A stretch of 28,868 nucleotides of DNA from a virus. The translations under genes and the position numbers were made by a program. This document shows positions 7,102 to 13,611 of the stretch, piece by piece. The DNA lies in IMG/VR virus record IMGVR_UViG_3300018481_000059, positions 1 to 28,868 of that record; one strand, 5' to 3'. Every line of letters starts with the position of its first letter. Position 1 is the first letter of the stretch. The notes beneath the pieces were generated by a model. That model did no database searches, had not been told where the DNA came from, and saw nothing but the letters and a program-made list of their open reading frames with translations.

Positions 7102-7154
7102 AGGAGGTAGGAATGCCAGTAGCCGAGAAGCCTCCTCTAGATGAGGCTTTGCTT
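7090..7154 (+). repeat. 65-nt direct repeat, copy B
   Basis: Matches 6148-6212 with four mismatches. It supplies the last codons and stop of the 6910 gene and the ribosome binding site, ATG 7113 and tag leader of the next gene. Confidence 0.9.
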
Positions 7155-7637
7155 ATTCATTATGGTAAGAGAGGTATGAAGTGGGGCGTTCGTAACGTCA
7201 GGCCTGACGAAGCGCAACGAAAAGCTCGATTTGGTCCTAAGGCCAAGAAGATTGCTCTTGGCGTTGCTGCTGTTGGTGGAGCGGTCGCTGCAGGTTATAT
7301 CTTGTCTCGAAATGGAGACATGAAGATTAGTGCTGGCGGTTTGACTGATCCTAGTTCTCCGCTTTACAGCACAATGACTGCTGGGAAGCAGGCAGCCAGT
7401 TACACAATGAGCAATAAGCGAGCGATGTCAACATCGGTTAGTGCTCTTCCATCTGGGCAAAAGCTCTCCGCGAGTCCTGCTATTTCTCGGGCTATTAATA
7501 GATCTGCTAGTGCTACTAGGGTGAGTGATCGCGCGTCGAGATTGACAAGTGCTGCAAAAAGAGCTGGATTCGATCTCGGTGATCTAAACGCAGTTCGAGA
7601 CGCCATGAATGATCCCAACTTCGTCTGGGAGTTTTAA
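7113..7637 (+). CDS. GMKWG-tagged protein with one hydrophobic segment, 174 aa
   Basis: The start ATG 7113, with AGAGGAGG, lies inside direct repeat copy B. The tag is at residues 13-27: L-L-I-H-Y-G-K-R-G-M-K-W-G-V-R. After a basic stretch a hydrophobic Gly/Ala-rich segment (about residues 45-65, I-A-L-G-V-A-A-V-G-G-A-V-A-A-G) could span a membrane. The remainder is Ser/Ala/Arg-rich and looks low in complexity, ending D-P-N-F-V-W-E-F. No enzyme motif is visible. A virion protein with a membrane-active segment released at infection is conceivable; this is inference from context. No family recognised. Confidence 0.7.
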   Translation: MPVAEKPPLDEALLIHYGKRGMKWGVRNVRPDEAQRKARFGPKAKKIALGVAAVGGAVAAGYILSRNGDMKISAGGLTDPSSPLYSTMTAGKQAASYTMSNKRAMSTSVSALPSGQKLSASPAISRAINRSASATRVSDRASRLTSAAKRAGFDLGDLNAVRDAMNDPNFVWEF

Positions 7638-7646
7638 GGAGAACCG

Positions 7647-8207
7647 ATGAGTATTTTCGAAGACTCCGTAGATCTGGGCGAAGATTTTATTGCTCACTAC
7701 GGCATAGTGGGTATGAAGTGGGGAGTTCGTAAGAACAACCACCCGGGTGCTTCGAATCGAACCAATCGAGAAGCACGTAAGGATGCCGCTGAATCTGCCC
7801 GAGCCAAGATGTTCTATGGCGAAGGCGCTGGCACCCGACGAAAGCTGATCAAGGCTCAAATCGAGGCCAAGAGTAAGAAGGACCCGGCATACAAGGCCGC
7901 TTTCGATCACCACATGGCTCGACAGGATCTGGGTCGTCATGCCGAGAAGGCTCGCGGCGAACGTCGACGCAAGGACACGCGAGCTGGGGTTCGGAAGACT
8001 GGAAACGCGATCAACCGTGCGATTAACGGTCCCTTTGCTGGGTCTGCCGCAATTGCTTTGGTTGCTGCTGGTGCTGCATATGCCAGGAACACAGGCATGG
8101 ATACTAAGGCCGCAAACGCCGTTAAGCAAGCAGTGAGCAATCGAAACCTACGGCGAGAAGTAAACGATCTACTTCGTAATGCTCCCAACTTCGGTGGCAG
8201 GGGATAG
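7647..8207 (+). CDS. GMKWG-tagged basic helical protein with hydrophobic segment, 186 aa
   Basis: ATG 7647 is preceded by AAGGAG. The tag at about residues 14-28 (F-I-A-H-Y-G-I-V-G-M-K-W-G-V-R) has a different leader from the preceding genes (S-V-D-L-G-E-D rather than K-P-P-L-D-E-A), so it was not copied from them recently. The middle is a long charged helix: A-K-M-F-Y-G-E-G-A-G-T-R-R-K-L-I-K, then F-D-H-H-M-A-R-Q-D-L-G-R-H-A-E-K-A, then many Arg and Lys. A hydrophobic stretch (G-S-A-A-I-A-L-V-A-A-G-A-A-Y-A) lies near residues 132-146. The high positive charge suits contact with packaged DNA. I recall similar bodies behind the same tag in other phages, but no function is known. Confidence 0.72.
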   Translation: MSIFEDSVDLGEDFIAHYGIVGMKWGVRKNNHPGASNRTNREARKDAAESARAKMFYGEGAGTRRKLIKAQIEAKSKKDPAYKAAFDHHMARQDLGRHAEKARGERRRKDTRAGVRKTGNAINRAINGPFAGSAAIALVAAGAAYARNTGMDTKAANAVKQAVSNRNLRREVNDLLRNAPNFGGRG

Positions 8208-8217
8208 GTGATATTTG

Positions 8218-8661
8218 ATGCCAGGCGAACTAGTACGAAGGCCCGAAGTTGGTAGCTTAGAGCATTACGGTGTTCCTGGTATGAAGTGGGGACAACGAAA
8301 GCTCAAGGACTATCGGCATACACCCGATACTAGCGGCGTTACTCGAAGTCAGGCTCGAGGTGCTGTTAAGCGACAAAATGTCGAAACACGACGCCGTCTC
8401 GAAGATTTCGAATCTGGGCCCAATCGAAGCATAGCCATTCGAGCTGCTCGAGGTAACCAGCGAGCTGCTAGTCGAAAGTATGAAGACGTCAAGGCTGATA
8501 TTAAGAATCAGAAGAGCACTGGCGCTTTGGGTCGTAATGCAGCTCGTATTGCGCTTAACAGGGCCAAGAATGAGCGGTATGAAAACGCATACAAGGCAGA
8601 AGCAAAGACTTATGGGGAACAATTTGTAGAGGCTTTGTTCACGCCGAGAACAACAGCATAG
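8218..8661 (+). CDS. GMKWG-tagged basic helical protein, paralogue 1, 147 aa
   Basis: ATG 8218 is chosen over the adjacent TTG 8215 because GGATAGGTG lies at a better distance. The tag is at residues 14-26 (L-E-H-Y-G-V-P-G-M-K-W-G-Q-R), the Q-R variant shared by the next two genes. The body is clearly paralogous to the following gene: S-G-V-[TS]-R, R-K-Y-E-D-[VI]-K, L-G-R-N-A-A-R-[IV]-A-L-N, K-N-E-R-Y-E-N-A-Y-K-A and G-E-Q-F-V-[EQ]-A-L-F are shared in order. The protein is helical, Arg/Lys-rich and without membrane segment or enzyme motif. A DNA-binding or head-internal role would fit its charge; unproven. Confidence 0.72.
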   Translation: MPGELVRRPEVGSLEHYGVPGMKWGQRKLKDYRHTPDTSGVTRSQARGAVKRQNVETRRRLEDFESGPNRSIAIRAARGNQRAASRKYEDVKADIKNQKSTGALGRNAARIALNRAKNERYENAYKAEAKTYGEQFVEALFTPRTTA

Positions 8662-8690
8662 TACTCAAACTAACGAAGCAGAGGTGAAAC

Positions 8691-9113
8691 ATGGCTGAGC
8701 TCGGTAGTCTTGAGCATTATGGCGTAGTGGGCATGCGGTGGGGTCAGCGAAACAGCAAGCCGGATATTAGCGGCGTTAGCCGGAACGACGCTCGTCAACA
8801 GATTAAAACTCAGAATCGCGAGCGTCGTCAGAATCTCAAGAAGTTCAAATCTCGCCCACGCAAAACAAAGAACAAGCTAATCAAGCAAGCTCGAGCAAAC
8901 ACGCTAAGTGCCGAGCGAAAGTACGAAGATATTAAGCTAGATCTCAAGGACCAGAGAAGCGCTGGTTCATTGGGGCGAAACGCTGCTCGTGTTGCGCTTA
9001 ACAAGGCCAAGAATGAGCGGTATGAGAACGCCTACAAAGCAACAACCAGAACCCTAGGCGAGCAGTTTGTCCAGGCGCTTTTTGAACCACGACTTTATAT
9101 TACACGCACTTAA
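8691..9113 (+). CDS. GMRWG-tagged basic helical protein, paralogue 2, 140 aa
   Basis: ATG 8691 follows GCAGAGGTGAAAC. The tag at residues 7-20 reads L-E-H-Y-G-V-V-G-M-R-W-G-Q-R; it is the only copy with Arg in place of Lys. The body matches the preceding gene through its whole length, with divergence in the first basic segment (R-P-R-K-T-K-N-K) and at the extreme C-terminus. The two genes form a tandem duplication that has diverged at the base level while keeping the same order of motifs, so both copies appear to be under selection. The gene junctions on either side share C-G-A-A-G-C then G-A-G-G-T-G and A-A-C-A-T-G bases. Confidence 0.72.
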   Translation: MAELGSLEHYGVVGMRWGQRNSKPDISGVSRNDARQQIKTQNRERRQNLKKFKSRPRKTKNKLIKQARANTLSAERKYEDIKLDLKDQRSAGSLGRNAARVALNKAKNERYENAYKATTRTLGEQFVQALFEPRLYITRT

Positions 9114-9131
9114 CCGAAGCGGAGGTGGAAC

Positions 9132-9521
9132 ATGACTTCAGGAATTAAGCCCGAGCTCGGTAGTCTAGAGCATTATGGCGTAGTGGGTATGAAGTGGGGG
9201 CAACGCAGAAAGGGCAACGCTTACGACATTCGTCGAGCTCGACAGAGTGTCAAGAAGACAGACCAAGCATATCGTGATGCCAAGGAAGTTGCCAAGCGAA
9301 CACATCGAGGTAATCGAGCGGCGGCTAAGGTTCTTGCGCAGGAAAAGAAGATGGAGGCATTGAAGAACCCGGATCGAGTTCTTGCTAATCGCCTTACTCG
9401 TGGTGAGAAGGCGGCTGTGCTTCTTCTGGCACCATTCGGTATGACGACCATTGCTGTTACTTCTGCATATTCTCGACGAATCGAACAGAAGCAGGATACG
9501 GGCGCTTACGACAAGAAGTAA
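9132..9521 (+). CDS. GMKWG-tagged small protein with C-terminal hydrophobic segment, 129 aa
   Basis: ATG 9132 has GCGGAGGTGGAAC upstream. The tag is at residues 12-25 (L-E-H-Y-G-V-V-G-M-K-W-G-Q-R), with the E-L-G-S leader shared with the 8691 gene. The body is a basic helix (R-A-R-Q-S-V-K-K-T-D-Q-A-Y-R-D-A-K) followed by a possible membrane segment around residues 95-112 (A-A-V-L-L-L-A-P-F-G-M-T-T-I-A-V-T). It is the last tagged gene before the portal and is separated from it by 48 untranslated bases in which I see only a GAGAGGGGGTG ribosome binding site. Function unknown. Confidence 0.7.
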   Translation: MTSGIKPELGSLEHYGVVGMKWGQRRKGNAYDIRRARQSVKKTDQAYRDAKEVAKRTHRGNRAAAKVLAQEKKMEALKNPDRVLANRLTRGEKAAVLLLAPFGMTTIAVTSAYSRRIEQKQDTGAYDKK

Positions 9522-9569
9522 TACCGCGATGACACATATTTCAACGATAACGAGAGGGGGTGAAGAGTA

Positions 9570-10832
9570 TTGGGCAAGATGACGGACCGTTTGATGCACG
9601 CCTGGAACGCATTTCTGAATCTGGATCAGGAACGCGTCCGTAGTCCCGATTATGGAGCTACTTACGGTGGTCGTCCAGATCGTATTCGTCTTGCGGTCAA
9701 CAACGAACGCTCAATCATATCCGCAATCTACACTCGTCTCGCTATCGATGTCGCATCAGTTCCAATCAGGCATGTCCAGCTGGACGAAGCGGGCCGTTAT
9801 TCGAATGATCGAGTCAGTGGTCTGAACGATTGTCTTACTGTTGAAGCAAACATCGACCAAGGCGCCACGGCGCTTCGACAAGATATTGCAATGACAATGT
9901 TTGATCGAGGCGTTGCGGCGACAGTTCCAGTTGACACTACACTCAACCCCAAGGACTCAACGGGTTACGACATCAGGACCTTGCGAGTCGGTGATATCGT
10001 GCAGTGGTATCCACAGCATGTCAAGATTTCTCTCTACAATGATAAAGTCGGTCGTCGAGAAGAGATCATTTTAGAAAAGAAGTTCGTTGCGATCTCGGAG
10101 AATCCGCTATATTCAATCATGAATGAGCCGAACTCTACTCTGCAGCGACTTATTAGAAAGCTTAACTTGCTGGACGCCGTAGACGAACAGTCTGGGTCTG
10201 GAAAACTCGATCTTATCATTCAGCTTCCTTATGTGATTAAGTCGGAGGGAAGGAAGCAGCAGGCTGAGCAACGCCGCAAGGACATCGAGTTTCAGTTGAA
10301 GGACAGCAAGTACGGTATTGCATACACCGATGGTACTGAAAAGATCACACAGCTGAATCGACCGTCCGAAAACAACTTGTTGGCTCAGGTTCAGTACCTT
10401 CGGGAGATGTTGTACTCCGAACTAGGTCTTACTAAGGCTGTTATGGATGGTACAGCTGATGAGGCCACTATGATCAACTATCATAACCGAACTATCGGAC
10501 CTGTTCTTACTTCAATTGTTGAGTCCATGCGGCGAGCATTCCTTACAAAGACCGCTCGTACACAGGGGCAATCAATTGAATACTTCCGCGATCCCTTTAG
10601 GTTGGTGCCAGTTGCACAACTTGCTGAGATCGGGGACAAGTTCACCCGGAACGAAATTCTTTCTTCCAACGAACTTCGTCAGTTCATTGGTATCCGGCCG
10701 TCCACAGATCCAAAGGCCGATCAGCTCCGGAACAGCAACATGCCACAGTCGGAGCTCGGACAAGAAACAGTAGCTCCTGAACCTATTAAGGTGACTTCGA
10801 CCAGAACGACACCTACACCAGCGATTAACTAG
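9570..10832 (+). CDS. Portal protein, 420 aa
   Basis: Recognised as an HK97-type portal by its order of motifs: N-R-S-like R-S-I-I-S-A-I-Y-T-R-L-A-I-D-V-A near residue 50, a central Q-L-P-Y-V-I segment, E-L-G-L-T-K-A-V-M-D-G-T-A-D-E-A-T-M near 295, and a C-terminal region with I-R-P-S-T-D-P-K-A. The portal forms the dodecameric DNA channel at one vertex, docks the terminase and nucleates head assembly. The start is uncertain: TTG 9570 sits nine bases from GAGAGGGGG, while ATG 9579 gives a protein three residues shorter. Its position, after the tagged genes and directly before the protease-capsid fusion, supports the call. It bears no tag. Confidence 0.88.
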   Translation: MGKMTDRLMHAWNAFLNLDQERVRSPDYGATYGGRPDRIRLAVNNERSIISAIYTRLAIDVASVPIRHVQLDEAGRYSNDRVSGLNDCLTVEANIDQGATALRQDIAMTMFDRGVAATVPVDTTLNPKDSTGYDIRTLRVGDIVQWYPQHVKISLYNDKVGRREEIILEKKFVAISENPLYSIMNEPNSTLQRLIRKLNLLDAVDEQSGSGKLDLIIQLPYVIKSEGRKQQAEQRRKDIEFQLKDSKYGIAYTDGTEKITQLNRPSENNLLAQVQYLREMLYSELGLTKAVMDGTADEATMINYHNRTIGPVLTSIVESMRRAFLTKTARTQGQSIEYFRDPFRLVPVAQLAEIGDKFTRNEILSSNELRQFIGIRPSTDPKADQLRNSNMPQSELGQETVAPEPIKVTSTRTTPTPAIN

Positions 10833-10848
10833 GAAGGAGACAGTCAAA

Positions 10849-12969
10849 ATGGGAGACATTGCAACTCTCAAGAAGGAAGCTGATTTCAGCGGTTGGGCGA
10901 CCAAGGCTGGTCTCCGGTGCAGTGATGGTCGAACCATCATGCCCGAGGCCTTTAAGCACATGGACGGTGAGCGAGTCCCACTTGTCTGGCAGCATGCTCA
11001 TGGTGAGCCAACCAATATTCTCGGTCACGCGATTCTTGAACATCGCGAGGGTGAGGGCGTTTACACCTATGCGTTTTTCAACGACACTCCTGGTGGACAG
11101 AACGCTAAGGCACTGGTTCAGCACAAGGACATCAACCACCTGTCTATTTTCGCTAACCGGTTGGTTGAGAAGAGCAAGCAGGTGTTCCATGGGATGATTC
11201 GGGAGGTTAGCCTGGTTCTCTCTGGAGCAAATCCTGGTGCAGTTATCGAGAACGTCGCGATTGCACATTCCGATGGCGACACGGAAATTCTGGATGATGA
11301 GGCGATTATTTACACCGACTACGAGCTTGAGGTGGATGACGACGTGACACACGCCGACACTGACACTGACACTGAAACTGACAACGACAATGTGACGCAT
11401 GCCGATGACGACGAAACTGTCGCCGATGTCTTCGACACGCTCAGTGAGAAGCAGAAGAACGTCGTTTATTTCATGATCGGTCAGGCCCTCGAGCAGGCCT
11501 CCGCCGAACACTCGGATAAGTCCGAGCCTATTGTGCACGCTGACGACGCAACGGTTAAGGAGATTTTCGATGCCTTTACCGAGCAGCAGAAGAACGTGGT
11601 TTATTTCATGATCGGCACCGCACTCGAGGATGCCGGTATGGAACAGTCCGATGATGATGAAAACGCCCTTGCACACCAGGATCAGGAAGGCACAAACATG
11701 ACTCGCAACGTCTTCGAGCAGGATGACACCAAGAACGGCGGCAAGGACACGCTTTCGCACGACGATCTCAAGAGCATCGTCGAGGAAGCTAAGAAGCCCG
11801 GTCAGACGCTCAAGTCGGCGTTCCTTGCGCACGCCGTTGAGTATGGTATCGAGAACATCGACTACCTGTTCCCGGACGCGAAGAGCATCACCAACACTCC
11901 CGAGCTTATTTCTCGTAGGCTGGAGTGGGTCAACATCGTGATGAACGGCGTTCGGAAGTCGCCATTCGCTCGAATCAAGTCTGTGTCGGCTGATATTACT
12001 CTCGAGTCGGCTCGTGCCAAGGGTTACGTCAAGGGCAACCTCAAGAAGGACGAGTGGTTCAAGCTCGAGCGGCGAATCACCACTCCTACCACAATCTACA
12101 AGAAGCAGAAGCTTGACCGCGATGACATCATCGACATCACGGATCTCGATGTCGTTGCGTTCCTCAAGGGTGAGATGCGGCTGATGCTGGACGAGGAAAT
12201 CGCTCGCGCGGTTCTCTTCGGCGATGGTCGTGAGGTCGATGACGAGGACAAGGTTGACGAGAACTGCATCCGTCCGATCGCTCACGATGATGATTTCTAC
12301 ACGCATCGTGTTGTTCTCCCTGCGAATGTCAGTGGAGATGTGCTCGTTGAGTCCATCCTCCGCGCTCGGCCGAAGTACCGTGGTTCGGGTCGTCCGACGC
12401 TGTTCCTCGTTGAGGATCTGCTGACCGACATGCTGCTCGGCAAGGACAAGATGGGTCGTCGTCTCTACAACAACGAGGCAGATCTTCAGAATGCTCTTCG
12501 CGTCGGTGCGATCGTTACGGTCGACGCTATGGAGGATCAGACCACTGATGGTGGAGATCTTCTCGCCGTTATGGTCAACCTCGCGGACTACACCGTTGGT
12601 GCGGACCGTGGTGGTAACGTGGCGATGTTCGATGACTTCGACATCGACTACAACCAGTACAAGTACCTGATCGAGACCCGCATGTCGGGTGCTCTGACTC
12701 GGTTCAAGTCGGCTCAGGCTTTCGTTCGAGCCGCTGGTACTTCGGTTACGCCCACGATCCCGACCTTCAACGCTAGCACTGGCGTTCTGACTGTTCCGAC
12801 CGTGACCGGTGTTTCGTACTACAACACCGAGGACGACACGGAATACTCGGCTGGCGCTCAGACTGCTATTGGTGCTGGTGAGTCTATCGAGGTTGAGGCT
12901 CGGCCTGACTCGGGTTACTACTTCCCGCACAACACCGACGCTGACTGGGACTTCACTCGTAACGCCTGA
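10849..12969 (+). CDS. Prohead protease - major capsid protein fusion, 706 aa
   Basis: ATG 10849 follows AAGGAGA. Residues 1-130 are an HK97-type S78 prohead protease: P-L-V-W-Q-H (His49), H-L-S-I-F-A (Ser99) and E-V-S-L-V-L-S-G-A-N-P-G-A. Residues 135-283 are a very acidic linker with two copies of a 45-residue-spaced unit (Q-K-N-V-V-Y-F-M-I-G) and several H-A-D motifs, probably the scaffolding (delta) region. From about residue 284 it is an HK97-fold capsid protein (R-R-L-E-W-V, E-E-I-A-R-A-V-L-F-G-D-G, R-A-R-P-K-Y-R-G-S-G-R-P-T-L-F). The last 65 residues look like a surface Ig-like domain ending in G-Y-Y-F-P and W-D-F. Codon use is the most biased in the window, as expected for the most abundant virion protein. 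An in-frame start at 11698 could make capsid protein alone. Confidence 0.9.
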   Translation: MGDIATLKKEADFSGWATKAGLRCSDGRTIMPEAFKHMDGERVPLVWQHAHGEPTNILGHAILEHREGEGVYTYAFFNDTPGGQNAKALVQHKDINHLSIFANRLVEKSKQVFHGMIREVSLVLSGANPGAVIENVAIAHSDGDTEILDDEAIIYTDYELEVDDDVTHADTDTDTETDNDNVTHADDDETVADVFDTLSEKQKNVVYFMIGQALEQASAEHSDKSEPIVHADDATVKEIFDAFTEQQKNVVYFMIGTALEDAGMEQSDDDENALAHQDQEGTNMTRNVFEQDDTKNGGKDTLSHDDLKSIVEEAKKPGQTLKSAFLAHAVEYGIENIDYLFPDAKSITNTPELISRRLEWVNIVMNGVRKSPFARIKSVSADITLESARAKGYVKGNLKKDEWFKLERRITTPTTIYKKQKLDRDDIIDITDLDVVAFLKGEMRLMLDEEIARAVLFGDGREVDDEDKVDENCIRPIAHDDDFYTHRVVLPANVSGDVLVESILRARPKYRGSGRPTLFLVEDLLTDMLLGKDKMGRRLYNNEADLQNALRVGAIVTVDAMEDQTTDGGDLLAVMVNLADYTVGADRGGNVAMFDDFDIDYNQYKYLIETRMSGALTRFKSAQAFVRAAGTSVTPTIPTFNASTGVLTVPTVTGVSYYNTEDDTEYSAGAQTAIGAGESIEVEARPDSGYYFPHNTDADWDFTRNA
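11446..11635 (+). repeat. Duplicated unit in the scaffold-like linker
   Basis: Two near-identical segments, 11446-11500 and 11581-11635, lie 135 bases (45 codons) apart. Both encode E-[KQ]-Q-K-N-V-V-Y-F-M-I-G-x-A-L-E, each introduced by an acidic stretch and T-V-x-[DE]-[VI]-F-D. This looks like an internal duplication of a helical scaffold element. Confidence 0.85.
11683..11700 (+). promoter_or_regulatory. Internal ribosome binding site with in-frame ATG 11698 at the capsid domain
   Basis: CAGGAAGG at 11683-11690 is followed seven bases later by ATG 11698, in frame with the fusion (residue 284) and exactly at the start of the capsid part (M-T-R-N-V-F). Initiation here would give a 423-aa capsid protein free of protease and linker. 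Confidence 0.5.
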
Positions 12970-12984
12970 TCAAAATAGGAGTGA

Positions 12985-13311
12985 ATGGTGAAGTTCTATG
13001 GCAAGGTCGGATTCGGTAAGACAGTTGATCGTGGTAATGGAAACTGGGAAGACGAAATCACAGAACGTAAACTCTTCGGAGATGTGATTAAGGATACTCG
13101 GCGATTCGTTTCGGCCGATAAAGTCAATCCCGATATTACGATTTCAAACTCGATTAGCGTGGTTGCCGACAGTTATGCCATTGAAAACACTTCTGCCATT
13201 CGCTATGTGGAATGGGCGGGGGCTTTGTATACGGTCTCAGACTTTGAGATACAGAGCCCTCGCCTTATCCTGCGGCTAGGGGGTGTTTACAACGGCCCAA
13301 GACCGGTCTGA
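12985..13311 (+). CDS. Head-tail connector (stopper-like) protein, 108 aa
   Basis: It lies directly after the capsid gene, where a head-tail stopper is expected. The protein is small and mostly beta, with a W-E-D-E-I-T-E-R motif, S-A-D-K-V-N-P-D-I-T-I-S-N, a central I-R-Y-V-E-W-A-G-A-L-Y-T-V-S-D-F-E and a C-terminal R-L-I-L-R-L-G-G-V-Y-N-G. The last pattern is common in small connector proteins of actinophages. AGGAG at 12977-12981 is only three bases from ATG 12985 but six from GTG 12988, so the true start may be one codon later. The 3' end overlaps the next gene by 29 bases. Family assignment is by position plus pattern. Confidence 0.65.
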   Translation: MVKFYGKVGFGKTVDRGNGNWEDEITERKLFGDVIKDTRRFVSADKVNPDITISNSISVVADSYAIENTSAIRYVEWAGALYTVSDFEIQSPRLILRLGGVYNGPRPV

Positions 13312-13600
13312 ATTGCATACTCTGCTTAAACAGCTCCTGGGTACTAACAACGTATATTTTCAGCCTCCGGCAACGGTTACGATGCAATACCCGGCGATTG
13401 TTTATCAGCGGGATACCACGCAAACAAGGCATGCGAGTAATCTTCCATACACGTTATACAAGCGCTATCAGATCACAATTATCGACCGCGATCCAGATAG
13501 TGTTATTCCCGACAAGGTGGCGGGATTGCCGATGTGTTCACATGATCGTGAGTTCGTCGCTAACGGTCTGAATCATGATGTCTTCACGCTTTACTTCTGA
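13283..13600 (+). CDS. Tail terminator-like protein, 105 aa
   Basis: GTG 13283 overlaps the preceding gene by 29 bases; GGCTAGGGG just upstream can serve as ribosome binding site. Helical start (L-H-T-L-L-K-Q-L-L-G), then N-V-Y-F-Q-P-P, M-Q-Y-P-A-I-V-Y-Q-R-D, Y-K-R-Y-Q-I-T-I-I-D-R-D-P-D and a C-terminal beta strand. The Y-P-A-I-V-Y and I-T-I-I-D-R-D-P-D segments in this order are typical of tail terminator / tail-joining proteins that cap the tail tube, and the position immediately before the major tail protein agrees. I have no catalytic or other decisive motif, so the family name is moderate. Confidence 0.68.
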   Translation: MFTTAQDRSELHTLLKQLLGTNNVYFQPPATVTMQYPAIVYQRDTTQTRHASNLPYTLYKRYQITIIDRDPDSVIPDKVAGLPMCSHDREFVANGLNHDVFTLYF

Positions 13601-13611
13601 AAGGACAAGTA

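Noticed and set aside
5368-7193. Spaced repeats that might be read as a CRISPR-like array
   Set aside because: The repeats are coding, in frame, differ in length and spacing, and always encode the tag next to a start codon. They are duplicated protein modules.
10825-12930. Long open frame of 701 codons on the - strand opposite the protease-capsid fusion
   Set aside because: It mirrors the fusion gene in the antisense register. The fusion avoids TTA, CTA and TCA codons (the reverse complements of stops), as highly expressed genes do, so the opposite strand stays open by chance. The antisense protein is low-complexity Val/Leu/Arg/Asn text with no domain.
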